Below, in pieces: positions 1-5,850 of a stretch of 5,850 nucleotides of DNA (positions are counted from its first letter, which is position 1; every line of letters begins with the position of its first letter). The translations under genes were made by a program, and so were the position numbers. The notes beneath the pieces were generated by a model. It was not told the DNA's origin and ran no database searches. It worked only from the letters and a program-made list of their open reading frames with translations. Where the stretch lies: contig BEID01000106.1 in the NCBI GenBank assembly GCA_002898975.1, positions 1 through 5,850 of the forward strand, written 5' to 3'. Origin of the DNA: a bacterium HR27 (GTDB taxonomy: Bacteria > Chloroflexota > Chloroflexia > Thermomicrobiales > Thermomicrobiaceae).

Positions 1-1
1 T

Positions 2-544
2 GGCTGGCCGATCCTGGCGATCGGACTGGCTTCGATCGCAGCGGGCATCCTCTACACGGCTGGGCCCTGGCCGCTCGGCTACATTGGGCTGGGTGACCTG
101 TTCGTCTTCGTGTTCTTCGGTCTCGTCGCCGTCGGTGGGAGCGCGTACCTGCAGACGGGGACGTTGTCACCACTCGCGCTCGCCGCCGCGGTCCCGGTCG
201 GCGCACTCATCACGGCCATTCTGGTTGTGAACAATCTGCGAGACATTCCGACCGACCGGGCGGCGGGGAAACGGACGCTGGCCGTGCGGATCGGCGAGCG
301 AGCGACGCGCTGGCAGTACGCGGTGCTGGTGCTGGGTGCCTACGTGGTCCCGCTCGTGATCGTGTTGGCGGGCTGGACTGGTCCGGCGACGTTGCTCGCC
401 TGGCTGTCGTTGCCGCTCGCGGTGGGCCTGGTGCGTCTCGTGCTCGCTGGGGCGAGAGGGCCGGCACTCAATCCGGTGCTCAAGCGGACTGGCCAGCTGC
501 AGCTCGTCTTTGCGGTGCTGTTCGCAGTGGGGCTGCTCTGGTGA
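2..544 (+). CDS. menA: MenA, 1,4-dihydroxy-2-naphthoate polyprenyltransferase (5'-truncated, C-terminal 180 residues)
   Basis: This integral membrane enzyme of the UbiA superfamily attaches a polyprenyl chain to DHNA, giving demethylmenaquinone. The frame is open from the window edge, so the N-terminal part with the first Asp-rich motif is missing. Visible residues 77-86 form the second Asp motif, NNLRDIPTDR, followed by AAGKRTLAVRIG, which is highly characteristic of MenA. Upstream, YTAGPWPLGYIGLGDLFVF (about residues 18-36) is also typical of the family. Hydrophobic segments lie at about residues 3-22, 31-48, 55-76, 104-124, 131-150 and 165-180, as expected for a UbiA fold. The end, LNPVLKRTGQLQLVF onward, resembles other MenA C-termini. 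The TGA stop (542-544) overlaps the menC GTG start (541), implying translational coupling. The family call rests on motif recognition and is strongly supported by menC and menE downstream. Confidence 0.93.
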   Translation, partial: GWPILAIGLASIAAGILYTAGPWPLGYIGLGDLFVFVFFGLVAVGGSAYLQTGTLSPLALAAAVPVGALITAILVVNNLRDIPTDRAAGKRTLAVRIGERATRWQYAVLVLGAYVVPLVIVLAGWTGPATLLAWLSLPLAVGLVRLVLAGARGPALNPVLKRTGQLQLVFAVLFAVGLLW

Positions 545-1611
545 GCGCGTGGCGGTTGCAGTGGAGGCCGTACGAGCTCCGGCTGCGCGAGCCGCTCGAG
601 ACTGCGCTGGGAACAGTTCGCGTGCGCCGCGGACTGCTCGTGGCGCTGGAGAGTGCGGATGGCTGCACCGGCTACGGCGATGTCTCGTGCTGGCCAGGTA
701 CGGAGGAGACTGGACTGCCGGAGGCGGTCGTCTGGCTGGAGCAGGCCGCGACGGCGCTGCATGCTGCTGACCCGGCGAGCGTACTCGCGGACTTTCCCGC
801 ACGCACCCCAGCTGCGCTGGCTGCGCGGGCCGGCCTGGAGACAGCCCTTCTCGACTGGCAGGCGCGGCAGGCTGGTGTACCGCTCGCCCGCTGGTTACGG
901 TCCGATGCGGCCGATCGCGTTCGGGTCAATGCGTTGCTCGGCCGCGCCGGGTGGGAGGCGATCGTCGCACAGGCACGGGCCGCGGTGGCGGCGGGCTTTC
1001 GTACCCTCAAGCTCAAGGTAACGCTGTCGCTCGCCGATGCGGAACTCGTCGCCGCGGTGCGGGCAACGGTCGGTGACGAGATCAGGATCCGTCTGGATGC
1101 GAACGGGACGGGTGATCTCGAAACCGCGCTCGCTTTCGCGCGTGCGGTCGCGCGGTTCGACATCGAGTATCTGGAGCAGCCGGTCGCGGGGCTGGAAGAA
1201 CTAGCTGCACTGCGGCGGCGCTCACCGGTTCCGGTCGCGGCGGACGAAGTGCTCACCGGGCCAGATGCGGTCGAGCGGGCGCTAGCGATCGCAGCGGCCG
1301 ATGTCCTCGTCCTGAAGCTGCCGCTGCTCGGTGGCCCCTGCGCGGTCCTCGCGGCGGCGGAACGGGCCAGTGGACGGGGCGTGGACGTCGTCGTGACCGG
1401 TATGCTCGAATCGGGTGTCGGACTCGCTGCGGCCGTGCATACTGCGGCAGCGCTCGGTACGACGCGGGCGCACGGTCTGGCGACGGCGCACTTGGTTGCG
1501 CCTCTCGGGATCGCCGAACCGCTCGAGCCGATCGGTGGCGTGCTGGCCGTCCCGACGAGTGGTGGACTCGGTGTGACGGTCCAGTTCACGCAGAACGAGG
1601 GGGTGGAGTGA
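541..1611 (+). CDS. menC: MenC, o-succinylbenzoate synthase (enolase superfamily)
   Basis: Predicted cytosolic enzyme of 356 aa that dehydrates SHCHC (2-succinyl-6-hydroxy-2,4-cyclohexadiene-1-carboxylate) to o-succinylbenzoate in menaquinone synthesis. An N-terminal capping domain (about residues 1-125) precedes a TIM barrel. The full set of enolase-superfamily catalytic residues is visible: the KxK motif K157-L-K159, metal ligands D186 (RLDAN), E212 (YLEQP) and D235 (AADE), and the opposing lysine K259 (VLKLPLLGG). The TGMLESG segment at 286-292 also fits. The GTG start overlaps the menA stop by 4 bases. It is preferred because the N-terminus ([17 protein letters not shown]) matches the usual family beginning. 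The same fold includes N-succinylamino acid racemases and dipeptide epimerases, which share all these residues, so the OSBS assignment depends mainly on lying between menA and menE. A promiscuous second activity is possible. Confidence 0.92.
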   Translation: MSAWRLQWRPYELRLREPLETALGTVRVRRGLLVALESADGCTGYGDVSCWPGTEETGLPEAVVWLEQAATALHAADPASVLADFPARTPAALAARAGLETALLDWQARQAGVPLARWLRSDAADRVRVNALLGRAGWEAIVAQARAAVAAGFRTLKLKVTLSLADAELVAAVRATVGDEIRIRLDANGTGDLETALAFARAVARFDIEYLEQPVAGLEELAALRRRSPVPVAADEVLTGPDAVERALAIAAADVLVLKLPLLGGPCAVLAAAERASGRGVDVVVTGMLESGVGLAAAVHTAAALGTTRAHGLATAHLVAPLGIAEPLEPIGGVLAVPTSGGLGVTVQFTQNEGVE

Positions 1612-2006
1612 GCGGCGGGCGCAGCGACCCCCGGTTGCTGGCCGGAGGGATCGCGGTGGCTTTTGCAGGTTTCCTGCTCGGCACGGTCACGGTGCCGTGG
1701 CTGGTGCCGTTGTCGCGTCTCGCTGGCAATCTCGCCGTGGTCGTGGGCATGGCGGCGGTCGTCGGCGGCTGGGGCCTCGCTGGTGCAGGACTGGCCGGAG
1801 CGGGCCGGCGCTGGCGAGGCGCGCTCGCCGGCTGCCTCGCCTATTGCGTCGCCGGTGCGGTCTGGACAGCTGTCTTCGTCTTGCTCGATCCCTGGGCCGT
1901 CGACTACGGGAGCGTCGATCTCCTGCGCTTCGTCGTCTACTCGGTGCTCCTGTGGCCGTACGCGGTCGCCTATACGGCGGGATGGTTCGGTCTCGGCGGA
2001 CTGTGA
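1608..2006 (+). CDS. Small four-helix membrane protein of unknown function within the men operon
   Basis: I do not recognise this 132-aa protein. It is very hydrophobic, with about four predicted membrane helices at residues 10-33, 40-65, 71-93 and 105-130. A short basic turn (RRWRG, 67-71) separates helices 2 and 3, and an acidic loop ([11 protein letters not shown], about 94-104) separates helices 3 and 4. There is no cleavable signal peptide, no cysteine-pair or heme-ligand motif and no enzyme signature I can see. The GTG start overlaps the menC TGA by 4 bases and is preceded by a purine-rich GAGGGG at 1597-1602, a plausible ribosome binding site inside menC. The protein ends 8 bases before menE. 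Coding-like codon use and tight packing argue that it is real. Location suggests a membrane role tied to quinone synthesis, but that is inference only. Confidence 0.8.
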   Translation: MSGGRSDPRLLAGGIAVAFAGFLLGTVTVPWLVPLSRLAGNLAVVVGMAAVVGGWGLAGAGLAGAGRRWRGALAGCLAYCVAGAVWTAVFVLLDPWAVDYGSVDLLRFVVYSVLLWPYAVAYTAGWFGLGGL

Positions 2007-2010
2007 GGAG
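2006..2010 (+). promoter_or_regulatory. Shine-Dalgarno sequence that fixes the menE start
   Basis: AGGAG, within GAGGAGAG at 2005-2012, lies 4 bases before GTG 2015. It begins at the last base of the preceding gene's stop codon. The menE frame stays open far upstream, so this site and the match of the following residues to family N-termini decide the start. Confidence 0.75.
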
Positions 2011-2014
2011 AGCA

Positions 2015-3493
2015 GTGCGCGTACCCGAATGGCTCGCCTGGCGAGCAGCGGTGACCCCGGATCGCGTGGCGCTCGTGTGGCGCGAGCAGCAGTGGACGTT
2101 CGCGCGCCTCGCTGCTGAGGCCGATGTGCTGGCACGGCGGCTCGCCGAGCTCGGTGTCGGCCGGGGCGATCGGGTGGCGGTGTGTCTGCCCAACCGGCCA
2201 GAGGTGGTGTTTCTCGTCCATGCCGTGAGCCGGCTCGGAGCGATCGTCGTGCCGCTGAACGTACGTCTGACCGCTCGGGAACTGGCTGCCCAGCTCGACG
2301 ACGCCGAGCCGCGCGTCGTCGTCGCCGACGCGACGACGGGCGACCGGGTCGCCTCGTGGCCGGGCCTCGTCGTCGATGTCGACCGCGACCTGGTGGCGGT
2401 ACCGGAACGATCCGCCGACCTCCAGCGTGAGGTCGCGCTGGACGAGGTCCATACGCTCGTCTACACGTCGGGTACGACCGATCGACCGAAGGGCGTGCTC
2501 CTCACCTATGGGAACCACTGGTGGAGCGCGCTCGGCTCGCAGCTGAACATCGGGGTGCGGCCGGACGACCGCTGGCTCCTCTGTTTGCCGCTGTTCCACG
2601 TCGGTGGCCTCTCGATCCTGTTCCGCAGCGTGATCGGCGGGTTCGCGGTCGAGTTGCACGAGCGGTTCGAGCCAGCGGCGGCCAACCGGGCGATCGAGGA
2701 GGGCGTCACTCTCGTCTCGGTCGTCGGAACGATGCTCTGGCGGATGCTCGACGAGCGGGGGGACCGACGCTACCCACCGCGACTCCGTGCCGTGCTGCTC
2801 GGTGGCGGACCGGCCCCGCGCCCGTTGCTCGAGCGTGCGATCGGGCTCGGTGTTCCCGTGCTCCAGACCTATGGGCTGACCGAAACCGCCTCACAGTTGG
2901 CCACACTGGCGCCCGAGGATGCGCTGCGCAAGCTCGGCTCGGCGGGCAAACCGCTCTATCCCAACCGGTTGCGCATCGTGCGGTCGGACGGTGCGCTGGC
3001 TGCTCCCGGTGAGCCCGGTGAGATCGAGGTGCAGGGGCCGGTCGTGACACCAGGCTACTGGCGTGAGCCGGAACGGACGGCTCAGGCGTTCCGGGACGGG
3101 TGGTTCCGCACCGGTGATCTCGGGTACCTGGACGAGGAAGGGTACCTGTACGTCCTCGATCGGCGTGATGACCTCATCGTCACGGGCGGCGAAAATGTCT
3201 ACCCGGCGGAAGTGGAGGCTGTGCTCCTGGCTCACCCGGCGGTCGCTGAGGCGGCGGTGATCGGCGTTCCGGATATCGAGTGGGGCCAGCGGGTGGTGGC
3301 TGCGGTCGTCCTCCGGCCGGAGCGGTCGGTGACCGAGCAGGAACTTGTCGCGTGGTGCCGGCAGCGGCTGGCTGGCTACAAGGTGCCGCGCGCCGTCCGG
3401 TTCGTCACTGCGCTGCCGCGAACGGCGAGCGGCAAGCTGCAGCGCTGGCGCGTGCGACGCGATTGGGACGGTCCGGTGGGCGAAGCATCGTGA
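2015..3493 (+). CDS. menE: MenE, o-succinylbenzoate-CoA ligase (ANL superfamily)
   Basis: Predicted cytosolic acyl-CoA synthetase of 492 aa that adenylates o-succinylbenzoate and transfers it to CoA, giving the substrate of MenB. The adenylate-forming motifs are complete and in order: the P-loop YTSGTT..RPKG at 150-160, LPLFHVGG at 191-198, the GGGPAP turn at 263-268, TYGLTET at 285-291, FRTGDLG with D368, the hinge DRRDD followed by [13 protein letters not shown] (382-401), and the C-terminal PRTASGK with catalytic lysine K474. Its length is at the upper end for MenE. The start is GTG 2015, since the frame extends upstream over the previous gene without support; the resulting [20 protein letters not shown] beginning is typical of the family. 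ANL ligases for other acids look similar, so the substrate assignment depends on menA and menC next to it. Confidence 0.92.
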   Translation: MRVPEWLAWRAAVTPDRVALVWREQQWTFARLAAEADVLARRLAELGVGRGDRVAVCLPNRPEVVFLVHAVSRLGAIVVPLNVRLTARELAAQLDDAEPRVVVADATTGDRVASWPGLVVDVDRDLVAVPERSADLQREVALDEVHTLVYTSGTTDRPKGVLLTYGNHWWSALGSQLNIGVRPDDRWLLCLPLFHVGGLSILFRSVIGGFAVELHERFEPAAANRAIEEGVTLVSVVGTMLWRMLDERGDRRYPPRLRAVLLGGGPAPRPLLERAIGLGVPVLQTYGLTETASQLATLAPEDALRKLGSAGKPLYPNRLRIVRSDGALAAPGEPGEIEVQGPVVTPGYWREPERTAQAFRDGWFRTGDLGYLDEEGYLYVLDRRDDLIVTGGENVYPAEVEAVLLAHPAVAEAAVIGVPDIEWGQRVVAAVVLRPERSVTEQELVAWCRQRLAGYKVPRAVRFVTALPRTASGKLQRWRVRRDWDGPVGEAS

Positions 3494-3771
3494 CCGCCGG
3501 TGCACACGCGGACCGCTCGCTGCCCGAGCGCGGTCTCGGGCACGCCTGGGGCGCGTGCACGTCCGGGTTGTTGTCGCTGGTCGATCGCGAGGGGGCAGGC
3601 GATGCCGGAGTCGCCCGGGTGGGGCGGTCGACCCTCGCCGCTGCATGCTGGTCGGGCGGTGCCTGCATCGCCCTGATGCAGGAGAACGGGTTGCCAGCGG
3701 CTGGTCGCGTGCAGGTCGAGCTCGCCCGTAGGCCTCTTCGGGGTGAAGAGGGGTATGGACGTGGTCGGTGA
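3490..3771 (+). CDS. Possible small hypothetical protein (93 aa) coupled to menE
   Basis: A GTG at 3490-3492 overlaps the menE TGA (3491-3493) by the same GTGA arrangement as the two upstream junctions, and the frame runs 93 codons to TGA 3769-3771. By hand count over the first 79 codons, third positions are about 84% G/C and second positions about 63%, which is coding-like for such a genome; the last dozen or so codons look less so. The product is rich in Gly, Ala and Arg, has Cys at about 23, 53 and 59, and shows no membrane segment or motif that I recognise. A segment around residues 48-81 ([20 protein letters not shown], then [17 protein letters not shown]) looks protein-like but gives no family. 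The ribosome site (GGTGGG, 3475-3480) is weak. The same bases contain perfect inverted repeats, so an untranslated structured region is the alternative. Confidence 0.35.
   Translation: MTAGAHADRSLPERGLGHAWGACTSGLLSLVDREGAGDAGVARVGRSTLAAACWSGGACIALMQENGLPAAGRVQVELARRPLRGEEGYGRGR
3500..3560 (+). other. Nested inverted repeat just after menE (candidate RNA hairpin)
   Basis: GTGCAC at 3500-3505 pairs with GTGCAC at 3555-3560. After a two-base bulge, GCG at 3508-3510 pairs with CGC at 3552-3554. Inside this lies a perfect 8-bp hairpin, TGCCCGAG (3521-3528) with CTCGGGCA (3535-3542), around a 6-base loop. The structure begins 7 bases after the menE stop, where a terminator or 3'-end stabiliser would sit. 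No T-tract follows, so it is not a standard intrinsic terminator. It overlaps the possible small reading frame. Confidence 0.35.
3654..3682 (+). other. Two mutually exclusive hairpins sharing one strand segment
   Basis: CCTGCATC (3662-3669) pairs perfectly with GATGCAGG (3675-3682) around a 5-base loop. Alternatively GGGCGGTG (3654-3661) pairs with CATCGCCC (3666-3673), with one G-T wobble, around a 4-base loop. Bases 3666-3669 are used in both, so only one can form. A third partner, GGCGATGC at 3598-3605, is perfectly complementary to GCATCGCC at 3665-3672. I recognise no known riboswitch consensus here. In such GC-rich DNA some of this pairing may be chance. Confidence 0.3.
3733..3751 (+). 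terminator. Stem-loop without T-tract, possible operon 3' end
   Basis: CCTCTTC (3733-3739) and GAAGAGG (3745-3751) form a perfect 7-bp stem with a GGGGT loop. It lies near the end of the possible small reading frame and upstream of the presumed promoter of the next gene, which suits a transcript end. Neither strand has a T-run after the stem, so intrinsic termination is unproven. Confidence 0.3.
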
Positions 3772-3802
3772 GGGACGAGCGCGCGATGCGAGGCAGCTGC
3801 AT

Positions 3803-3813
3803 GCCCCAGGGGC
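3803..3813. promoter_or_regulatory. GC-rich dyad, possible operator upstream of the malic enzyme gene
   Basis: GCCCCAGGGGC is perfectly symmetric about A3808, with an imperfect flanking GCA/TGC pair (3799-3801 and 3816-3818). A one-base centre cannot form an RNA hairpin, so a protein-binding DNA site is the more sensible reading. It sits 13 bases upstream of the TACAAT box, about where a -35 element would be. The site is short and could be chance. Confidence 0.2.
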
Positions 3814-3826
3814 GGTGCGCTCCATG

Positions 3827-3832
3827 TACAAT
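3827..3832 (+). promoter_or_regulatory. Candidate -10 box for the malic enzyme gene
   Basis: TACAAT stands out in GC-rich surroundings and lies 45 bases before the ATG at 3878. No convincing -35 hexamer is present at 16-18 bases upstream; that position is occupied by the GC-rich dyad. If real, the promoter may depend on an activator or on a different sigma factor. Confidence 0.3.
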
Positions 3833-3877
3833 GCGCGAAGACGGCGTAGCGTCCGTGCATGCTGAACGGGGTGGGGC

Positions 3878-5850
3878 ATGTATCTGCTCGATCAGCCAGA
3901 TGCGGCGTTAGCGTACCGGCGGCAGTATCGCGGGCTGATCGGCATCGCGAGCAAGGTGCCGTTGCGCGACCGTGCGATGCTCAGCCTGGTCTACACGCCG
4001 GGTGTCGCCGAAGCCTGCCGGGTGATCAGCCAGGACGAGGTGGCATCGTTCGATCTCACTGGTCGCGGCAATACGGTCGCCATCCTGACGGATGCTTCCG
4101 ACCTCTTCGGCCCGACGCGGGCACCGGTCGAGGCGGCGTTACCGCTGCTCGAAGCGAAGGCAGTGCTCTTCAAGACGTTCGCCGGGGTCGATGCCGTGCC
4201 GATCGGTGTCGATCTGAGCGATCCGCTCGCGATCGTCGAGGTCGCGCGCTCGCTGATCCCGACCTTCGGTGCCATCTGCCTCGACCATATCCGCGCACCG
4301 CATAGCTTCACGATCCAGGATCACCTGGAGAAGGCAGCACCGGTTCCCGTCTTCTCCAACCAGCACCACGGTACGGCCATTCTCGTGCTCGGTGCGCTGA
4401 AGAACGCGCTCGAGGTGGTCGGGAAGCGGCTGGATCAGGTGCGGGTCGTCATCGCTGGGGCAGGCCTGGCTGGCATCGGTGTCGCGCGGCTCCTGACGCG
4501 CGTCGGGGTGAAGGATCTCATCGTCTGTGACCGTGCCGGCGCGATTTACCTCGGGCGGCCCTACCGGATGAACTGGGCCAAGGCGTATCTGGCCAAGGAG
4601 ACGAATCCGGAGCGGCGGCGTGGCTCGCTCGCCGAGGTGCTCGAGGGCGCCGATGTCTTCATCGGGCTGGCCCGCGGCAACATCCTGACGCCGGAGATGG
4701 TGTCCAGGATGGCGCCGGATCCGATCGTCTTCGCCCTCGCGTTGCCGACACCGGAGATCGATCCGCTCCTGGCCCGGCAGGCCGGTGCGGCAGTGGTCGC
4801 GACCGGGCGCTCCGATTATCCGAACATGATGGACGTCTCGCTCGTCTTTCCGGGGGTCTTCCGTGGGCTTCTCGATTCCGGTGCGCGGAACATCCGTCTG
4901 CGCACGTTGATTTACGCAGCCGAAGCGCTGGCGAGCCTGGTACCGCCCGAACAGCGTGGGCCGAACCATATCGTGCCGCAGATTTTCGATTTCCGAGTCG
5001 CGCCAGCGATCGCGGCAGCGGTGGTGCAGGCGGCGCTCGAAACCGGCGAAGCGACGCGGCCGGTCGACCCGCAGCAGGTCGCCGAAAATACCCGGCGGTA
5101 TATCTACGAAGGGGCGTTCGAGCCACCGCGTCCTTCCAACCGGCGGCCCCGTTCGCTGGCCGAACAGGCGCTGGATCTGCGGCGGCGCTATCGAGGCGTC
5201 CTGGAGATCCGCAGCAAGTTGCCGGTGCGCGATCATCACATCCTCAACCTGCTCTATCTCCCGCCGGCGGCGCTGGCACCGGTCGAGGAGGTGCGGCAGC
5301 GCCGCGAAGCGGTCTACGACTTGACGGTCAAGGGGAACCTCGTCGCGATCGTGACCGATGGGAGCGCGGTGCTCGGGCTCGGTGATATCGGGCCCCAGGC
5401 GGCACTGCCGGTCATGGAAGGGAAGGCGGTACTCTTCCAGTCGCTCGGTGGGGTCGAAGCGTTCCCGATCTGCATCGCCGAGCGTGACCCCGAGCGGATC
5501 GTCGATATCGTGGCGGCGATCGCACCGTCGTTCGGCGGCATCAATCTGGAGGATATCTCGGCGCCGCGGTGTTTCGAAATCGAGTCGGCGCTCAAGGAAC
5601 GCCTGGACATGCCGGTGTTTCACGACGACCAGCACGGTACGGCAATCGTCGTGCTGGCCGGGCTCATCAACGCGTTCAAGCTGCGGGGCACGCCGCTGAG
5701 CGAGGCGCGGATCGTGATCAACGGAGCCGGTGCCGCTGGCATCGCGACCGCCAAGCTCCTCCTGGTCTACGGCGTGGGGGACATCGTGCTCTGCGATCGG
5801 CACGGCGCGATCTACCGCGAGCGCGAAGCGGGGATGAACCGGTACAAGAT
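3878..5850 (+). CDS. Tandem two-module malic enzyme (3'-truncated; first module catalytically degenerate)
   Basis: One uninterrupted frame of 657 codons, open at the window edge, encodes two short-type bacterial malic-enzyme modules. An in-frame TGA at 3863-3865 makes ATG 3878 the earliest start; GGGGTGGGG (3868-3876) is its likely ribosome site. Module 1 (about 1-410) keeps Y39 in VYTPGVA, K94 and the dinucleotide loop GAGLAG (194-199) with D218, suggesting NAD preference. It has D136-H137 where the family has the metal ligands Glu-Asp, SNQHHGT (160-166) for HDDQHGT, ALALP (286-290) for ALANP, and NMMDV (316-320) for NQVNN. Module 2 (from about 427) has K516, E558-D559, D584, GAGAAG (616-621) and D640 intact, but LYLPPAALAP (459-468) replaces LYTPGVAEPC. 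The expected role is oxidative decarboxylation of malate to pyruvate. Missing at the 3' end are probably 150-200 residues. This differs from the common malic enzyme-phosphotransacetylase fusion. Confidence 0.9.
   Translation, partial: MYLLDQPDAALAYRRQYRGLIGIASKVPLRDRAMLSLVYTPGVAEACRVISQDEVASFDLTGRGNTVAILTDASDLFGPTRAPVEAALPLLEAKAVLFKTFAGVDAVPIGVDLSDPLAIVEVARSLIPTFGAICLDHIRAPHSFTIQDHLEKAAPVPVFSNQHHGTAILVLGALKNALEVVGKRLDQVRVVIAGAGLAGIGVARLLTRVGVKDLIVCDRAGAIYLGRPYRMNWAKAYLAKETNPERRRGSLAEVLEGADVFIGLARGNILTPEMVSRMAPDPIVFALALPTPEIDPLLARQAGAAVVATGRSDYPNMMDVSLVFPGVFRGLLDSGARNIRLRTLIYAAEALASLVPPEQRGPNHIVPQIFDFRVAPAIAAAVVQAALETGEATRPVDPQQVAENTRRYIYEGAFEPPRPSNRRPRSLAEQALDLRRRYRGVLEIRSKLPVRDHHILNLLYLPPAALAPVEEVRQRREAVYDLTVKGNLVAIVTDGSAVLGLGDIGPQAALPVMEGKAVLFQSLGGVEAFPICIAERDPERIVDIVAAIAPSFGGINLEDISAPRCFEIESALKERLDMPVFHDDQHGTAIVVLAGLINAFKLRGTPLSEARIVINGAGAAGIATAKLLLVYGVGDIVLCDRHGAIYREREAGMNRYK

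Noticed and set aside
1697..2014. N-terminal extension of menE to an upstream start at 1697
   Set aside because: The extra 106 residues are Arg-rich and resemble no MenE N-terminus. They overlap the membrane protein gene, and a good Shine-Dalgarno sequence precedes GTG 2015.
672..2135. 487-codon open frame on the minus strand across menC, the membrane protein gene and the start of menE
   Set aside because: The product is low-complexity Ser/Ala/Arg/Thr-rich and runs antisense to three well-supported genes. It is a composition artefact.
3494..3877. tRNA, known riboswitch, RNase P or SRP RNA in the intergenic stretch
   Set aside because: I looked for T-loop GTTCGA-type sequence and for TPP, cobalamin, FMN, SAM and T-box consensus elements and found none on the + strand, and no T-loop on the part of the - strand I checked.
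3376..3879. Minus-strand open frames covering the menE-malic enzyme gap
   Set aside because: The products are low-complexity Arg/Pro/Ala sequences extending into the antisense of menE, without motif or plausible start signal.
3859..4305. Plus-strand open frame starting at ATG 3859 over the malic enzyme start
   Set aside because: It is in a different frame from the malic-enzyme motifs and has a Ser/Arg-rich product without domains.
5138..5240. A separate gene boundary between the two malic-enzyme modules
   Set aside because: There is no stop codon between the modules and no ATG or GTG with a ribosome site near the module 2 beginning. The linker (about residues 411-426) reads through in frame.
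4139..5803. 554-codon open frame on the minus strand across the malic enzyme gene
   Set aside because: It is antisense to a frame full of recognised malic-enzyme motifs. Its product is rich in Arg, Asp, His and Pro with no domain, as expected for a stop-poor shadow in GC-rich DNA.
1..5850. Mobile elements, CRISPR arrays or defence systems
   Set aside because: No transposase or integrase motifs, terminal inverted repeats or regularly spaced direct repeats were seen. The only large repeat is the protein-level duplication in the malic enzyme.

Overview
This is a GC-rich window with strong G/C preference at third codon positions, several GTG starts and 4-base stop/start overlaps. Every gene I can support is on the + strand. 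The menaquinone genes and the general look fit a thermophilic Chloroflexota lineage such as Thermomicrobia, but this is an impression from composition and gene content; no rRNA or other marker is present to confirm it.

Positions 1-3493 are a tightly packed menaquinone (vitamin K2) operon. It holds the C-terminal part of menA (polyprenyltransferase acting on 1,4-dihydroxy-2-naphthoate, DHNA), menC (o-succinylbenzoate synthase), a small unrecognised protein with about four membrane helices, and menE (o-succinylbenzoate-CoA ligase). The first three genes overlap by 4 bases through a GTGA junction. menE follows 8 bases later behind a clear Shine-Dalgarno sequence. MenC makes o-succinylbenzoate and MenE activates it with CoA. 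MenB and a thioesterase, not in this window, would then give DHNA, which MenA prenylates at the membrane. The small membrane protein is translationally coupled to these enzymes but has no function I can name.

Positions 3494-3877 separate the operon from the next gene. This stretch holds a possible 93-codon reading frame (3490-3771) that again starts at a GTGA overlap with the menE stop. It also holds several perfect inverted repeats, some of them mutually exclusive, and a lone TACAAT box beside a GC-rich dyad. I cannot decide between a small gene and a structured untranslated region.

From 3878 to the end runs one open frame, still open at the window edge, that encodes two malic-enzyme modules in tandem with a nearly constant offset of 421-422 residues. 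The first keeps the catalytic Tyr/Lys and the dinucleotide-binding fold but has lost the metal ligands and malate-binding Asn residues. The second, as far as it is visible, keeps the metal site but has a rewritten Tyr motif. This split of active-site features between two fused modules is the most unusual thing in the window.
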